Assembly: GCF_000949475.1 (NCBI RefSeq)
Contig: NZ_JRHC01000005.1
Location: 62,001 to 126,000, forward strand
Length of the DNA: 64,000 bases
DNA from: Draconibacterium sediminis
GTDB lineage: Bacteria; Bacteroidota; Bacteroidia; Bacteroidales; Prolixibacteraceae
Direction: 5' to 3'
In this document: positions 35,638-44,203 of the stretch, in pieces
Layout: each line of letters begins with the position of its first letter
Position numbering within the stretch: the stretch's first letter is position 1
Translations under genes and position numbers: made by a program
The notes under the pieces: generated by a model
The model's database searches: none
What the model saw: the letters and a program-made list of their open reading frames with translations, nothing else
Told to the model about the DNA's origin: nothing

Positions 35638-37026
35638 ATGGACAACATTCAGAAAATAAAGAATGTATATTTCCTTGGTATCGGAGGAATAGGGATGAGT
35701 GCGCTGGCCCGTTATTTTAAATTTTCGGGGCGCAATGTGGCAGGATACGATCGCACACCAACGGCATTGACCGACGCTCTTCAGAAAGAAGGGATCGATG
35801 TACATTTTGATGACGATATCCGAAATATTCCGTCGAAATGGAATCCGGCCGAAACCATCGCCGTTTACACACCGGCTTTGCCCGACGAGCATAAAGAACT
35901 AAACTGGTTTAAAAGCCAGCCAATAGGTTTGTTTAAGCGGGCTAAAGTTTTGGGCATGATTTGCAACGAGCGAAAGGGAATTGCTGTTTCCGGAACACAC
36001 GGAAAGACAACGACAAGTACCATTGTTACCAATATCCTGAGTAAAACAGAACAAGGATGTGGTGCATTTTTGGGCGGCATTTCAAAGAACTTCAGGAGTA
36101 ATCTGGTGTTGCCTGAAAACGATTCGCCATGGATTGTTGCAGAAGCCGATGAGTTCGATCGTTCGTTTTTACACCTGAAACCACAATTGGCACTGGTTAC
36201 TTCGGTTGATGCCGATCATCTGGATATTTATGGCGAAAAGGAAAAGATCGTTGAGTCATTCGAGAAATTTATTTCGCAGATCCGTCCCGAAGGAAGTTTG
36301 GTGCTAAAAGAAGGAGTGGAATTGGATACCTCGAAAACTGATGCAAAAGTTTATTCCTACTCGCTAAAAGGTAAAACCGATTTTGCTGCATTAAATCTGC
36401 AGTTGAATTCGGAAACAGGCTTTTATTCGTTCGATTTAAAAACTCCGGATGGAATAATTGCCAGCTGCAAAATGAACTACCCGGGGCTGGTAAACGTAGA
36501 AAATACGGTTGGAGCCAGTGCTTTGGCCTGGTTGGCCGGTGCATCGGCGAACGCTATAAAGGCAGGTATTGAGGATTACGAGGGCGTGGCACGTCGTTTT
36601 GATATTCGCTACCGTTCGGAGAATCGGATTTACATCGATGATTACGCACATCACCCAGCGGAATTAGAGGCGTTTATAACTTCGGTTAAGGACTTATTTC
36701 CTGATAAAAAAGTGACCGGAATTTTTCAGCCTCACCTGTTTTCGCGCACCAAAGATTTTGCGGCTGAGTTTGCACAAAGTCTGGATTTGTTGGATAAAGC
36801 TATTCTTATTCCGCTTTACCCGGCCCGCGAAGAACCAATTCCCGGCGTTTCATCAGCTATCATTTATAAAGGAATGAAGCTGGAGAACCGAATGCTGGCC
36901 GAGCGTGATGAGGTATTGAAAATACTAAAATCGGACAGGAACGAAATTGTGCTAACAATGGGGGCAGGCGATATCGACCGAATGGTGGAGAGAATAATTG
37001 AACTGTTGGAAAGTAAAGAGAAATGA
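35638..37026 (+). CDS. murC: UDP-MurNAc:L-Ala ligase
   Basis: A 462-residue Mur ligase adding the first stem residue. It opens with the Rossmann motif FLGIGGIGMSALARY, carries the ATP loop GTHGKTTT from residue 119, AEADEFDRSF and YIDDYAHHPAE. The last codons overlap the ftsQ ATG by four bases (ATGA), indicating translational coupling. Confidence 0.96.
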   Translation: MDNIQKIKNVYFLGIGGIGMSALARYFKFSGRNVAGYDRTPTALTDALQKEGIDVHFDDDIRNIPSKWNPAETIAVYTPALPDEHKELNWFKSQPIGLFKRAKVLGMICNERKGIAVSGTHGKTTTSTIVTNILSKTEQGCGAFLGGISKNFRSNLVLPENDSPWIVAEADEFDRSFLHLKPQLALVTSVDADHLDIYGEKEKIVESFEKFISQIRPEGSLVLKEGVELDTSKTDAKVYSYSLKGKTDFAALNLQLNSETGFYSFDLKTPDGIIASCKMNYPGLVNVENTVGASALAWLAGASANAIKAGIEDYEGVARRFDIRYRSENRIYIDDYAHHPAELEAFITSVKDLFPDKKVTGIFQPHLFSRTKDFAAEFAQSLDLLDKAILIPLYPAREEPIPGVSSAIIYKGMKLENRMLAERDEVLKILKSDRNEIVLTMGAGDIDRMVERIIELLESKEK

Positions 37027-37775
37027 TAAAGAAGTTTGCAAAAATAGGCGGTTTGTTGATGTTGCTGGTATTTCTGCTGGTAACGTTGGCGTTTACTTCC
37101 CTGAAGTATAAACACGTCAATTGCAACGATATTCAGGTTAATTATAATCCGGAGGAAGTTATAAAAGTAAATCGCGCTGAGCTGATAAATCTGGTGAAGT
37201 CGATCGATAAGGATATTATCGGGAAGGATTTTGATAGTATAAATACAGTGCAGATCGAGGAGGCGGTTGAAAAACACGAAGCGATTTTAAAAGCCGAGGT
37301 TTATAAAGTTGTTACCCGCACCGATAGCGCCACTTTTAAAGGCGTGCTGGCCATCAATCTGAAACACCGGAAACCGGTAGTGCGCGTATTTTCTGACAAA
37401 GGAAATTATTACCTTGATGAGTTTGGTGGTAAAATTCCGGTATCTACAAATTATGCGGCAAACGTGCTTGTTGCTACCGGAGATATCAGCGAAGAGTACG
37501 CAAAAGAAACACTGTTGCCATGTGTTTTAACGATAGAGAACGACGAATTCTGGAATGCACAAATTGAGCAGATTCATGTGCAAAAAGGTGGCGATGTGCT
37601 GTTGATTCCCCTGGTTGGCGATCATACCATTGAGTTTGGTACGCTGGAAAATTACGAGGAAAAGTTGCGGAATATGAAAGCTTTTTACAAGCAGATTATG
37701 GCAAAGAATAATTGGAATAAATACAAAACGATCAGTTTAAAATATAAAGATCAGGTAATAGCAAAAAGAAGGTAA
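37023..37775 (+). CDS. ftsQ: Cell division protein FtsQ
   Basis: A 250-residue single-pass protein: a short cytosolic start, a membrane segment (about 9-29, GLLMLLVFLLVTLAFTSL), then a periplasmic POTRA-like region (CNDIQVNYNPEEVIKVN onward) and a beta domain with VRVFSDKGNYYLDEFGGKIPV. Position between murC and ftsA and topology identify FtsQ/DivIB, the partner of FtsL and FtsB. The sequence is divergent from proteobacterial FtsQ, as expected. Confidence 0.9.
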   Translation: MIKKFAKIGGLLMLLVFLLVTLAFTSLKYKHVNCNDIQVNYNPEEVIKVNRAELINLVKSIDKDIIGKDFDSINTVQIEEAVEKHEAILKAEVYKVVTRTDSATFKGVLAINLKHRKPVVRVFSDKGNYYLDEFGGKIPVSTNYAANVLVATGDISEEYAKETLLPCVLTIENDEFWNAQIEQIHVQKGGDVLLIPLVGDHTIEFGTLENYEEKLRNMKAFYKQIMAKNNWNKYKTISLKYKDQVIAKRR

Positions 37776-37777
37776 TT

Positions 37778-39061
37778 ATGGCTTCAAGAACAAATCTTTC
37801 AGTTGTTATCGACATGGGAACCTCAAAAATGGTTGCGCTTGCAGGCCAGGCAACTGCCGAGGGGAAAATGGAAATACTGGGTACTGCCCAGGTGCCGTCG
37901 AAAGGCATAAAAAGAGGAATGATTTTTAATCTTGCAGATGCGACGGAGTCCATCACTGCAGTGTTGGAACAGTTGGATGCACAGCTCGAAGAAGAAATCG
38001 CGATTGTTGATGTGGCATACGCCGGAAAACGTATGCGAACCATCGATTACAAGGCTTCGCGTTTTACGGGCGAAGGCGGCGTGGTAACCAGTCTCGATAT
38101 TGACGAGTTGTACAATGAAGCGAAAAACCTGAAGATCAAAAATGATTACCGTATTCTGAAAGTTATTCCAACTTCGTTTATTATAGATGATGAAACGGAG
38201 GAGCTAAAACCTGTTGGAGCCACAGGGAAAAAGATTGAAGCCCGTTACAAACTGGTGATTATGCCTGATCAGGAATACCAGATTTTGAACCGCGTTTTGG
38301 AAAGTGTTGGTGTAGAACTGGGTGAAGTTTTCCACTCGTCGCTGGCACTAGCAGAGGCCGCGCTTTCAAAACCTGAAAAGGAAATGGGTGGTGTGGTGCT
38401 CGATATTGGTGCCGGAACTACCAATCTGGCTATTTACTACGAAAATGCACTGGTACACACGGCTGTAATTCCGTTTGCCGGAGCAGTAATTACCAACGAT
38501 TTGAAAGTTGGTTGTTCTACATTTCTTGAAAAAGCGGAGTTGCTAAAAGTGCGTTACGGACAAGCTTTGGGCGACCAGATTAAAACAGAGGACACCGTAA
38601 CCATTGCCAAAAATAATGGCTGGGAACCAAAAGAAATCACCATCCGAAGTCTGGCGTATATTATACAGGCGCGTTTGGAAGAGATTGTAGATTGTGTAGT
38701 TGCCGAAATCGAAAGATCGGGAGTTGCCGATCGTTTGGGTACCGGAATTGTTCTGGCCGGTGGAACCTCAAATCTGGGACACATCATCACGCTGGTAAAA
38801 TTTCATACCGGTTTGGATGCACGCAGAGCACACCCCGTAATCCTTCCTGCAAACCGAAGGGAAGAAGCAAAAAATCCGGCATTCTTGACTGCATTGGGAG
38901 CGTTAAAACTTTCGATAGCACAAAATGTTGGAGAAGAAAGAACATTGCCCGAGCCAAAAGTGCACCGGAACGGACGTGGTTTAATGACCAACGTTAAAGG
39001 AGCTTTGCAAAGTGCGATCAACTTTTTTGGCGACGACAACGAAGACCTTGAATTCAATTAA
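37778..39061 (+). CDS. ftsA: Cell division protein FtsA
   Basis: A 427-residue actin-like ATPase that tethers FtsZ to the membrane. Phosphate-binding loop VVIDMGTSKMVALAG (about 9-23), LDIGAGTTNLAIYY (near 208) and VLAGGTSNLGHI (near 325) are the actin-fold motifs. The C-terminus (MTNVKGALQSAINFFGDDNE) contains an amphipathic stretch that fits the membrane-targeting helix. It is directly followed by the two ftsZ genes. Confidence 0.95.
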   Translation: MASRTNLSVVIDMGTSKMVALAGQATAEGKMEILGTAQVPSKGIKRGMIFNLADATESITAVLEQLDAQLEEEIAIVDVAYAGKRMRTIDYKASRFTGEGGVVTSLDIDELYNEAKNLKIKNDYRILKVIPTSFIIDDETEELKPVGATGKKIEARYKLVIMPDQEYQILNRVLESVGVELGEVFHSSLALAEAALSKPEKEMGGVVLDIGAGTTNLAIYYENALVHTAVIPFAGAVITNDLKVGCSTFLEKAELLKVRYGQALGDQIKTEDTVTIAKNNGWEPKEITIRSLAYIIQARLEEIVDCVVAEIERSGVADRLGTGIVLAGGTSNLGHIITLVKFHTGLDARRAHPVILPANRREEAKNPAFLTALGALKLSIAQNVGEERTLPEPKVHRNGRGLMTNVKGALQSAINFFGDDNEDLEFN

Positions 39062-39072
39062 AACAAAAAGAT

Positions 39073-40428
39073 ATGACCGAAGAATTAGCAAATTTTCAAT
39101 TTCCGAAGGCAGCATCATCAATTATTAAAGTAATTGGAGTTGGCGGTGGTGGTTGCAATGCGGTCAATCACATGTTCGAAGAGGGAATAACAGGTGTTGA
39201 TTATATCATCTGTAATACCGATTCGCAAGCCATGGACAATAGTCCTGTGCCGATTAAAATTCAGCTTGGAACCACATTAACAGAAGGACGGGGCGCCGGA
39301 AATAAACCTGAAAGAGGAGCCGAAGCCGCCCGCGAAAATTACGAAGACCTGAAAAAGGTGCTGGGTGACAATACAAAAATGTTGTTTATCGCGGCAGGAA
39401 TGGGCGGTGGAACCGGAACCGGAGCTGCTCCTGTAATTGCAAGTCTGGCCCGCGAACTCGACATTTTAACCATTGCGGTAGTAACCATTCCGTCGCCGGC
39501 CGAAGGAAATAAACGCCGTGCACAGGCCCAGGAAGGTATTGATAAAATGGCCGAATTTGTCGATAGTATGCTGGTGATCAGTAACGACAGACTGCACCAT
39601 ATTTACGGCGATCTGCCGGCAAGCCAGGCCTTTAAAATGGCCGACAACATTGTGTCAACAGCCGTTAAAGGAGTTGCCGAAATAATCACCGTACACGGAA
39701 ATGTAAACATCGACTATACCGATGTGGAAACGGTGATGCAAAAGAGCGAGGTGTTTATTATGGGTACCGGTTTTGCTACAGGCGAAGGCCGTGCAATGGA
39801 CGCCGTGAATGCCGCACTCGAATCGCCACTGTTGGATAGTAACGATATTTACGGAACAAAAAATATACTGCTGAATATTATCTCGGGAAGTGAAGAGATT
39901 CGAATTGGAGAGATTGGCGAAATAATTGAGTCGCTGCAGGAGAAAGCTGGTCAGGATGCCGATATTATCTGGGGTAATGGCTACGACGAGCGCCTTGGCG
40001 ACAAAATTAGTGTGACTATTTTGGCCACCGGTTTTGATACCAATCCTAACAAAGAATTGCAACCCGAAAAAGAGGTGCAAAACTTTAATCTCGACGATGA
40101 TTTGGAAGATTCTGTTGCCGAGCAGGAACCGATAAACGAAACGGCAGAGACCATTTATTCTGATTTATACGAAGAAAAACCATACGAGCCAGAGCCGGAA
40201 GAGGAAGAAACGATAATGTTTGTTCCTCCGCAACCAAAACCAAAAGCCAGGCCAAAATCCAAATCGACGGGTTTTGGCTGGAAGTCAAAAGAAAAGACCA
40301 AAACCAGGGAAAAGGCAGAAAAAAAGAAAGACGAGCCTGTTACTGAATCGAATATCGATAACTGGTTTTATAAAAATTTTGGCAGCAAGATTTTTAATGA
40401 CGGTGATGAAGATCAACCTCTTGATTAA
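39073..40428 (+). CDS. ftsZ: Cell division GTPase FtsZ, first copy
   Basis: A 451-residue tubulin-like GTPase. The GTP signature GGGTGTGA is at 111-118, and the T7 loop N212-I-D214-Y-T-D217 that completes the neighbour's active site is intact, so the protein should polymerise and hydrolyse GTP. The tail is unusual: after about residue 325 comes an acidic stretch, then a Lys/Arg/Pro-rich stretch (KPKARPKSKS near 390), then NIDNWFYKNFGSKIF and a final acidic end. No recognisable conserved C-terminal peptide of the IPAFLR type is present. The start is ATG at 39073, 11 bases after ftsA. Confidence 0.95.
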   Translation: MTEELANFQFPKAASSIIKVIGVGGGGCNAVNHMFEEGITGVDYIICNTDSQAMDNSPVPIKIQLGTTLTEGRGAGNKPERGAEAARENYEDLKKVLGDNTKMLFIAAGMGGGTGTGAAPVIASLARELDILTIAVVTIPSPAEGNKRRAQAQEGIDKMAEFVDSMLVISNDRLHHIYGDLPASQAFKMADNIVSTAVKGVAEIITVHGNVNIDYTDVETVMQKSEVFIMGTGFATGEGRAMDAVNAALESPLLDSNDIYGTKNILLNIISGSEEIRIGEIGEIIESLQEKAGQDADIIWGNGYDERLGDKISVTILATGFDTNPNKELQPEKEVQNFNLDDDLEDSVAEQEPINETAETIYSDLYEEKPYEPEPEEEETIMFVPPQPKPKARPKSKSTGFGWKSKEKTKTREKAEKKKDEPVTESNIDNWFYKNFGSKIFNDGDEDQPLD

Positions 40429-40451
40429 TAACACAAAACAGGGTGAAGAAA

Positions 40452-41840
40452 ATGGAAGATATGGCTGATTTTGTAATGGAAAAAACTCCTGGTGCCGCGA
40501 TTAAGGTAATCGGCGTTGGTGGCGGTGGCGGAAATGCCGTAAACCATATGTTTAAGCACGGAATTCGCGATGTGGATTTTGTAATCTGCAACACCGATGC
40601 GCAAGCGATGGAGGCAAGTGCTATTCGAAACCGGGTGCAGCTGGGTGCGTCATTAACCGAAGGACGCGGAGCCGGTAATAAACCGGAAGTGGGCAGGCAG
40701 GCGGCTATTGAAAACATCGAAGATGTAAAAAAGACCTTGTCGGAAAACACCAAAATGGTATTTGTAACTGCCGGTATGGGCGGAGGAACCGGAACCGGAG
40801 CCGCTCCTGTTATTGCACAGTGTTGTAAAGAGCAGGGATATCTTACTGTGGCCATTGTTACTATTCCGTTCCGTAACGAAGGGAAAAGACGCATAAAACA
40901 AGCCTACGAAGGCATAAAAGAACTGGCAACTTATGTTGATTCGTTGCTGGTGATCAATAATGAACGTATTCGAGAGATGTTTGGCGATTTTGGTATTTCC
41001 GAGGCCTTTGCCAAAGCCGATAATGTTTTGTCTACCGCCGCAAAAGGAATTGCCGAAATTATTACTGTGCCCGGATATATAAATGTTGACTTTGCCGATG
41101 TTGAAACCGTAATGCGAAAAAGCGGAATGGCGGTTATGGGAACCGGTGTGAGCGACGAAGAAGACCGGGCAGAAGATGCCGTGAGAAAAGCATTAAACTC
41201 GCCATTGTTGAATGACAATGAAATTCGCGGAGCACGAAACATTCTGGTAAATATCAACTCGGGAACTAAAGAGGTGACCATGGATGAAGTTGGCCGGATT
41301 ACTGATTATGTGCAAAACATGGCTGGTTTTGATGCCGATTTAATTTGGGGAAATGGTACTGATGAAAGCTTAGGTGATAAACTTTCGGTAACGGTTATTG
41401 CAACCGGATTTCCAACCAGTATTATTTCCGAGCTATCGGAGCAAAGCCAGCGAAAGGTGGTGTCGCACACACTTGAAAAAGAATCGGTATCGGTTACAAA
41501 AAATGTACATTTCTCAGAGCATAAAAACGAAGATAGCAGAAGTCAATCGTCTTTTGAGTTCAATGTTGAGAACAAAAATAGTAACGATGACGACGAATTC
41601 GAAACCTTGTATCCGATAACATCGCGTGAGCGCAGTAGTGTTGAGAAAGAAATTGATGTAAACGATTACGCCAACCTGAGCGACGACGATGTGGATGAGC
41701 TGGAAAATGTACCGGCTTTTAAACGTCGGAATATTCGCATTAACGATCCAAAATACAAACGAGACCGTTCGGGATATTCTGTAGATCGCGACAACCGTAT
41801 TTCAGACAGAAACAGTTATCTTCACGATAACGTAGATTAA
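40452..41840 (+). CDS. ftsZ: Cell division GTPase FtsZ, second copy
   Basis: A second complete FtsZ begins 23 bases after the first. ATG 40452 (MEDMADFV) is chosen, giving 462 residues; the frame also allows a GTG at 40443. The GTP signature GGGTGTGA is at 110-117 and the T7 loop N211-V-D213-F-A-D216 is intact. The core is clearly related to copy one but differs throughout, so this is an old duplication. The tail is long and acidic/polar and contains ENVPAFKRRN (418-427), a good match to the conserved FtsA-binding C-terminal peptide, followed by about 35 more charged residues. Confidence 0.95.
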   Translation: MEDMADFVMEKTPGAAIKVIGVGGGGGNAVNHMFKHGIRDVDFVICNTDAQAMEASAIRNRVQLGASLTEGRGAGNKPEVGRQAAIENIEDVKKTLSENTKMVFVTAGMGGGTGTGAAPVIAQCCKEQGYLTVAIVTIPFRNEGKRRIKQAYEGIKELATYVDSLLVINNERIREMFGDFGISEAFAKADNVLSTAAKGIAEIITVPGYINVDFADVETVMRKSGMAVMGTGVSDEEDRAEDAVRKALNSPLLNDNEIRGARNILVNINSGTKEVTMDEVGRITDYVQNMAGFDADLIWGNGTDESLGDKLSVTVIATGFPTSIISELSEQSQRKVVSHTLEKESVSVTKNVHFSEHKNEDSRSQSSFEFNVENKNSNDDDEFETLYPITSRERSSVEKEIDVNDYANLSDDDVDELENVPAFKRRNIRINDPKYKRDRSGYSVDRDNRISDRNSYLHDNVD

Positions 41841-41856
41841 TAAAAAATTGATAGTT

Positions 41857-42306
41857 ATGGCAATATTTGATCAAATTAATGAAGACATAAAAGCGGCCAT
41901 GAAAGCCCGCGAAAAAGAAAAGCTGGAAGCTTTGCGCGGCATTAAAAAAGTAATGCTTGAGGCGCAAACAGCAAAAGGTGCCGGCGACGTTTTGGCCGAT
42001 GATGATGCGCTGAAAATTATCTCAAAACTCGCAAAACAAGGTTCCGACTCTGCAAATATTTACAAAGAGCAGGGGCGTGACGATTTGTACGAACAGGAGA
42101 TGAAACAGGTGGCTATTTTCGAAAGTTATCTGCCCGCAAAAATGTCGGACGAAGAGCTCACAGCAGCTGTTAAAGCCGTTATCGAACAAGTTGGTGCCAT
42201 CGGCATGAAAGACATGGGAAAAGTGATGGGAATTGCTTCGAAGAAACTCGCCGGCCAGGCCGATGGCAAAGATGTAGCCGATAAAGTAAAAGCTTTATTA
42301 GCGTAG
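41857..42306 (+). CDS. yqeY: GatB/YqeY-domain protein
   Basis: ATG 41857 is used (149 residues, MAIFDQINEDIKAAMKAREK); the open frame begins slightly earlier at a TTG. The protein is the stand-alone YqeY family, similar to the tail domain of GatB, which contacts tRNA in the amidotransferase. The blocks KLEALRGIKKVMLEAQ, YLPAKMSDEEL and DMGKVMGIASKKLAGQADG are typical. A role in tRNA-dependent amidation is suspected from the fold only. It lies 16 bases after ftsZ copy two and closes the operon before a terminator. Confidence 0.9.
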   Translation: MAIFDQINEDIKAAMKAREKEKLEALRGIKKVMLEAQTAKGAGDVLADDDALKIISKLAKQGSDSANIYKEQGRDDLYEQEMKQVAIFESYLPAKMSDEELTAAVKAVIEQVGAIGMKDMGKVMGIASKKLAGQADGKDVADKVKALLA

Positions 42307-42333
42307 CAAACGAAACGTTCAATACGAAAATAG

Positions 42334-42367
42334 AAAGCAGGTTTGTAAATACATACCTGCTTTTTTT
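42334..42367 (+). terminator. Terminator at the end of the dcw operon
   Basis: A 9-bp perfect stem, AAAGCAGGT 42334-42342 with ACCTGCTTT 42355-42363, is followed by T-run to 42367. It is 27 bases after yqeY and just before the end of the convergent gene at 42373. Confidence 0.85.
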
Positions 42368-42372
42368 ATGTT

Positions 42373-42696
42373 TTAATCTTCCAATTGATCCGCTACGTGG
42401 TCGAGGTCCGAATATTTGTCTTCGTAATCTTGTTTAACCTCGTCTTTTAAGAATCCGTCATCATCGTAATCGTCGTCCTCGTCAACAAGAGCAACGGCTT
42501 CGTTTTCGGTCATTCTTAACATGTAATATTTGTCTTCCGTTTCAAATGGTAAAACCGTAATTTTCTGACCGGTTTTATCAAAAAAATGGATAAGGTTATC
42601 AGCAAAACCATCTGCATATATTAGCTTAATTTGCTCCTGTAAATCCTTATCAAGTTTGCTGTAATCCTTAATTACCTTCGGTTTATTATTTGCCAT
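42373..42696 (-). CDS. Conserved acidic hypothetical protein
   Basis: A 107-residue protein with no recognised named domain. The first half (YSKLDKDLQEQIKLIYADGF, then VLPFETEDKYYMLRM) looks globular; the second half is very acidic (VDEDDDYDDDGFLKDEVKQD). Similar small proteins occur widely in Bacteroidota from what I recall, but no function is known to me. The start is ATG at 42696. It is convergent with the dcw operon. Confidence 0.7.
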   Translation of the reverse strand: MANNKPKVIKDYSKLDKDLQEQIKLIYADGFADNLIHFFDKTGQKITVLPFETEDKYYMLRMTENEAVALVDEDDDYDDDGFLKDEVKQDYEDKYSDLDHVADQLED

Positions 42697-43138
42697 TTTT
42701 GTACCAGTTAAGATTGTGAAAAATAATTTTAATAAGTCAAAAGATTACTGGTTTTAATCTTTGCTTTAGTTAGAGTTTACTTCTTTATTACACGAACAAA
42801 TAAATAGGATGGAAACGACATTTGCAATAGCTAAATCATAAATTTTTCAATTTTAATAACTAAACTTTTCGAATCAAAAAGTTGAATAATGAAGGAGGGG
42901 TGACTAATAATTGTTTTTTAAGTATCGTTATGGTGTGATGCGGTGGTTGTGTGTTGTGTAAGATGGTGTTAATGAGAAGTGTGCATGTGTTTGTGCATAT
43001 TTTTTTGATTTATTTGAATAGTGCTGATACACAAATAAAAACAGAACCTTGTAATTTGAAATGCTTAGAAACGAGAAAAGAAGGGGTAATTGAAGATCAT
43101 AATAAACCCGTAACAAAATAATTTGGGAAATTAGGCAT
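42697..43138. other. Gene-free A/T-rich stretch with a C-poor GT tract
   Basis: No credible reading frame lies between the acidic protein and the cyclophilin terminator. From about 42930 to 43010 the plus strand is strikingly poor in C and rich in G and T (alternating GTG/TGT runs), unlike its surroundings. No hairpin or promoter box explains it. The remainder is ordinary A/T-rich spacer. Confidence 0.4.
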
Positions 43139-43168
43139 AAAAAAAGGGAGCCTGTAAATGGCTCCCTT
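43139..43168 (-). terminator. Terminator of the cyclophilin gene
   Basis: On the minus strand, a 9-bp stem (43160-43168 with 43144-43152, AAGGGAGCC/GGCTCCCTT) is followed by a U-run from the A-tract at 43139-43145. It lies 19 bases after the stop at 43188. Confidence 0.88.
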
Positions 43169-43187
43169 GATCTTATCTTTGGTGAAA

Positions 43188-43625
43188 CTATTCTTCCGAG
43201 ATAATTATTTTTTCAATTTCATCACCCTGGCGAATGTCGTCGATTACATCAAGTCCTTCAAAAACGCGTCCGAAGCAAGTGTGATGACGATCGAGATGTT
43301 GCGTGTTTTCACGGTTGTGACAGATAAAAAACTGAGACCCACCTGTGTTTCTTCCTGCGTGGGCCATCGAAAGAACACCTTTATCGTGATATTGGTTGTT
43401 CCCGCTGGTTTCACAATCAATTGAATAGCCAGGTCCACCAGCTCCGGTTCCGTCAGGGCATCCTCCCTGGATAACGAAGTTAGGGATCACACGGTGAAAA
43501 GTTAGCCCGTTATAAAAACCCGATTCCGCAAGCTTGATAAAATTGGCAACAGTTCCGGGTGCATCTTCCTCGTAAAACTTAACTTTCATTACTCCTTTTG
43601 AAGTATGTATTTCAGCTGTTTTCAT
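43188..43625 (-). CDS. ppiB: Cyclophilin-type peptidyl-prolyl isomerase
   Basis: A 145-residue cyclophilin that isomerises X-Pro bonds. It is compact (no insertions) and lacks a signal peptide, so it is cytoplasmic. Family blocks: [19 protein letters not shown] (about 37-55, catalytic Arg in FHRV), [23 protein letters not shown] and GSQFFICH. The start is ATG at 43625, and a strong terminator follows. It is monocistronic. Confidence 0.94.
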   Translation of the reverse strand: MKTAEIHTSKGVMKVKFYEEDAPGTVANFIKLAESGFYNGLTFHRVIPNFVIQGGCPDGTGAGGPGYSIDCETSGNNQYHDKGVLSMAHAGRNTGGSQFFICHNRENTQHLDRHHTCFGRVFEGLDVIDDIRQGDEIEKIIISEE

Positions 43626-43863
43626 TCGTTTATATATCTAATTTATTAAGTAACTTATTTAACGCGCATAAACATTTGCCTGATTTTGAAAAGGCTTTTT
43701 ATTATGCTCGTTTTAATCTTAAAAATTTTTAATTCGGCACAAATGTAGAAAAAAAGAACAATTTTCATAATGACCTTTTCGCAAGGCATTGAATGTAATC
43801 GGGTTAGCATGGCTTTATGATAAGCTAAAAGGTTGAGGAGTAGCAGTGTTTGCAGAAAGGTAT

Positions 43864-43941
43864 AAAAAGAAAGAAGGAGACTCAACAGTCTCCTTCCTAA
43901 ATGTTAACCCCCAAACACACAATATGGGATGAATCCCAAAT
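43864..43941 (-). ncRNA. Candidate small RNA with promoter and terminator
   Basis: On the minus strand a perfect -7 box TATATTTG (43955 down to 43948) has TTTG upstream at 43982-43979 (23 bases, slightly long). The predicted RNA starts near 43941, contains a small hairpin GGGAT-TC-ATCCC, a GTGTGTTTGGGGG stretch, and ends in a 10-bp perfect hairpin (43896-43887 with 43882-43873) followed by a U-rich tail. About 78 nt in all. No known Rfam family was recognised. The 578-base gap 43626-44203 has no other convincing gene; the RNA could also be an attenuated leader upstream of ppiB. Confidence 0.45.
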
Positions 43942-44065
43942 GCATTACAAATATATGTTTTCTCCAGCATAAAAAAAACAAATACAAAGTAAATTATTAT
44001 TTTATCTATGAATTTAGATGAATTGATACGTTCGTATTCGAATTCATAAATATTATGTTCCGCTT

Positions 44066-44097
44066 TTTGATATGGAACCTGGAATGTCTTAATTTTG
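44066..44097 (+). promoter_or_regulatory. Consensus Bacteroidota promoter
   Basis: TTTG (44066-44069), 20 bases, then TAATTTTG (44090-44097): an exact match to the Bacteroidota primary sigma consensus TTTG-N19-21-TAnnTTTG. The start site is expected near 44104, leaving a 5' leader of about 100 bases before ATG 44204. Confidence 0.8.
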
Positions 44098-44203
44098 CCC
44101 GGCAGAGGTTTTAGGGGCTTTCCCAATCGAAAACCACAGAAATTTCAAACAGAATTTATTATCTTGCTTGCATTAAAGCTAATGCTGATTTCAATTTACA
44201 AGA

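Noticed and set aside
39073-41840. Possibility that the two ftsZ genes are an assembly duplication
   Set aside because: The two coding sequences differ throughout and have different tails, so this is not an artefactual repeat.
43815-44126. 103-residue open frame covering the candidate small RNA
   Set aside because: It would read straight through the terminator hairpin, has no domain or plausible composition, and crosses the strong plus-strand promoter at 44066-44097.
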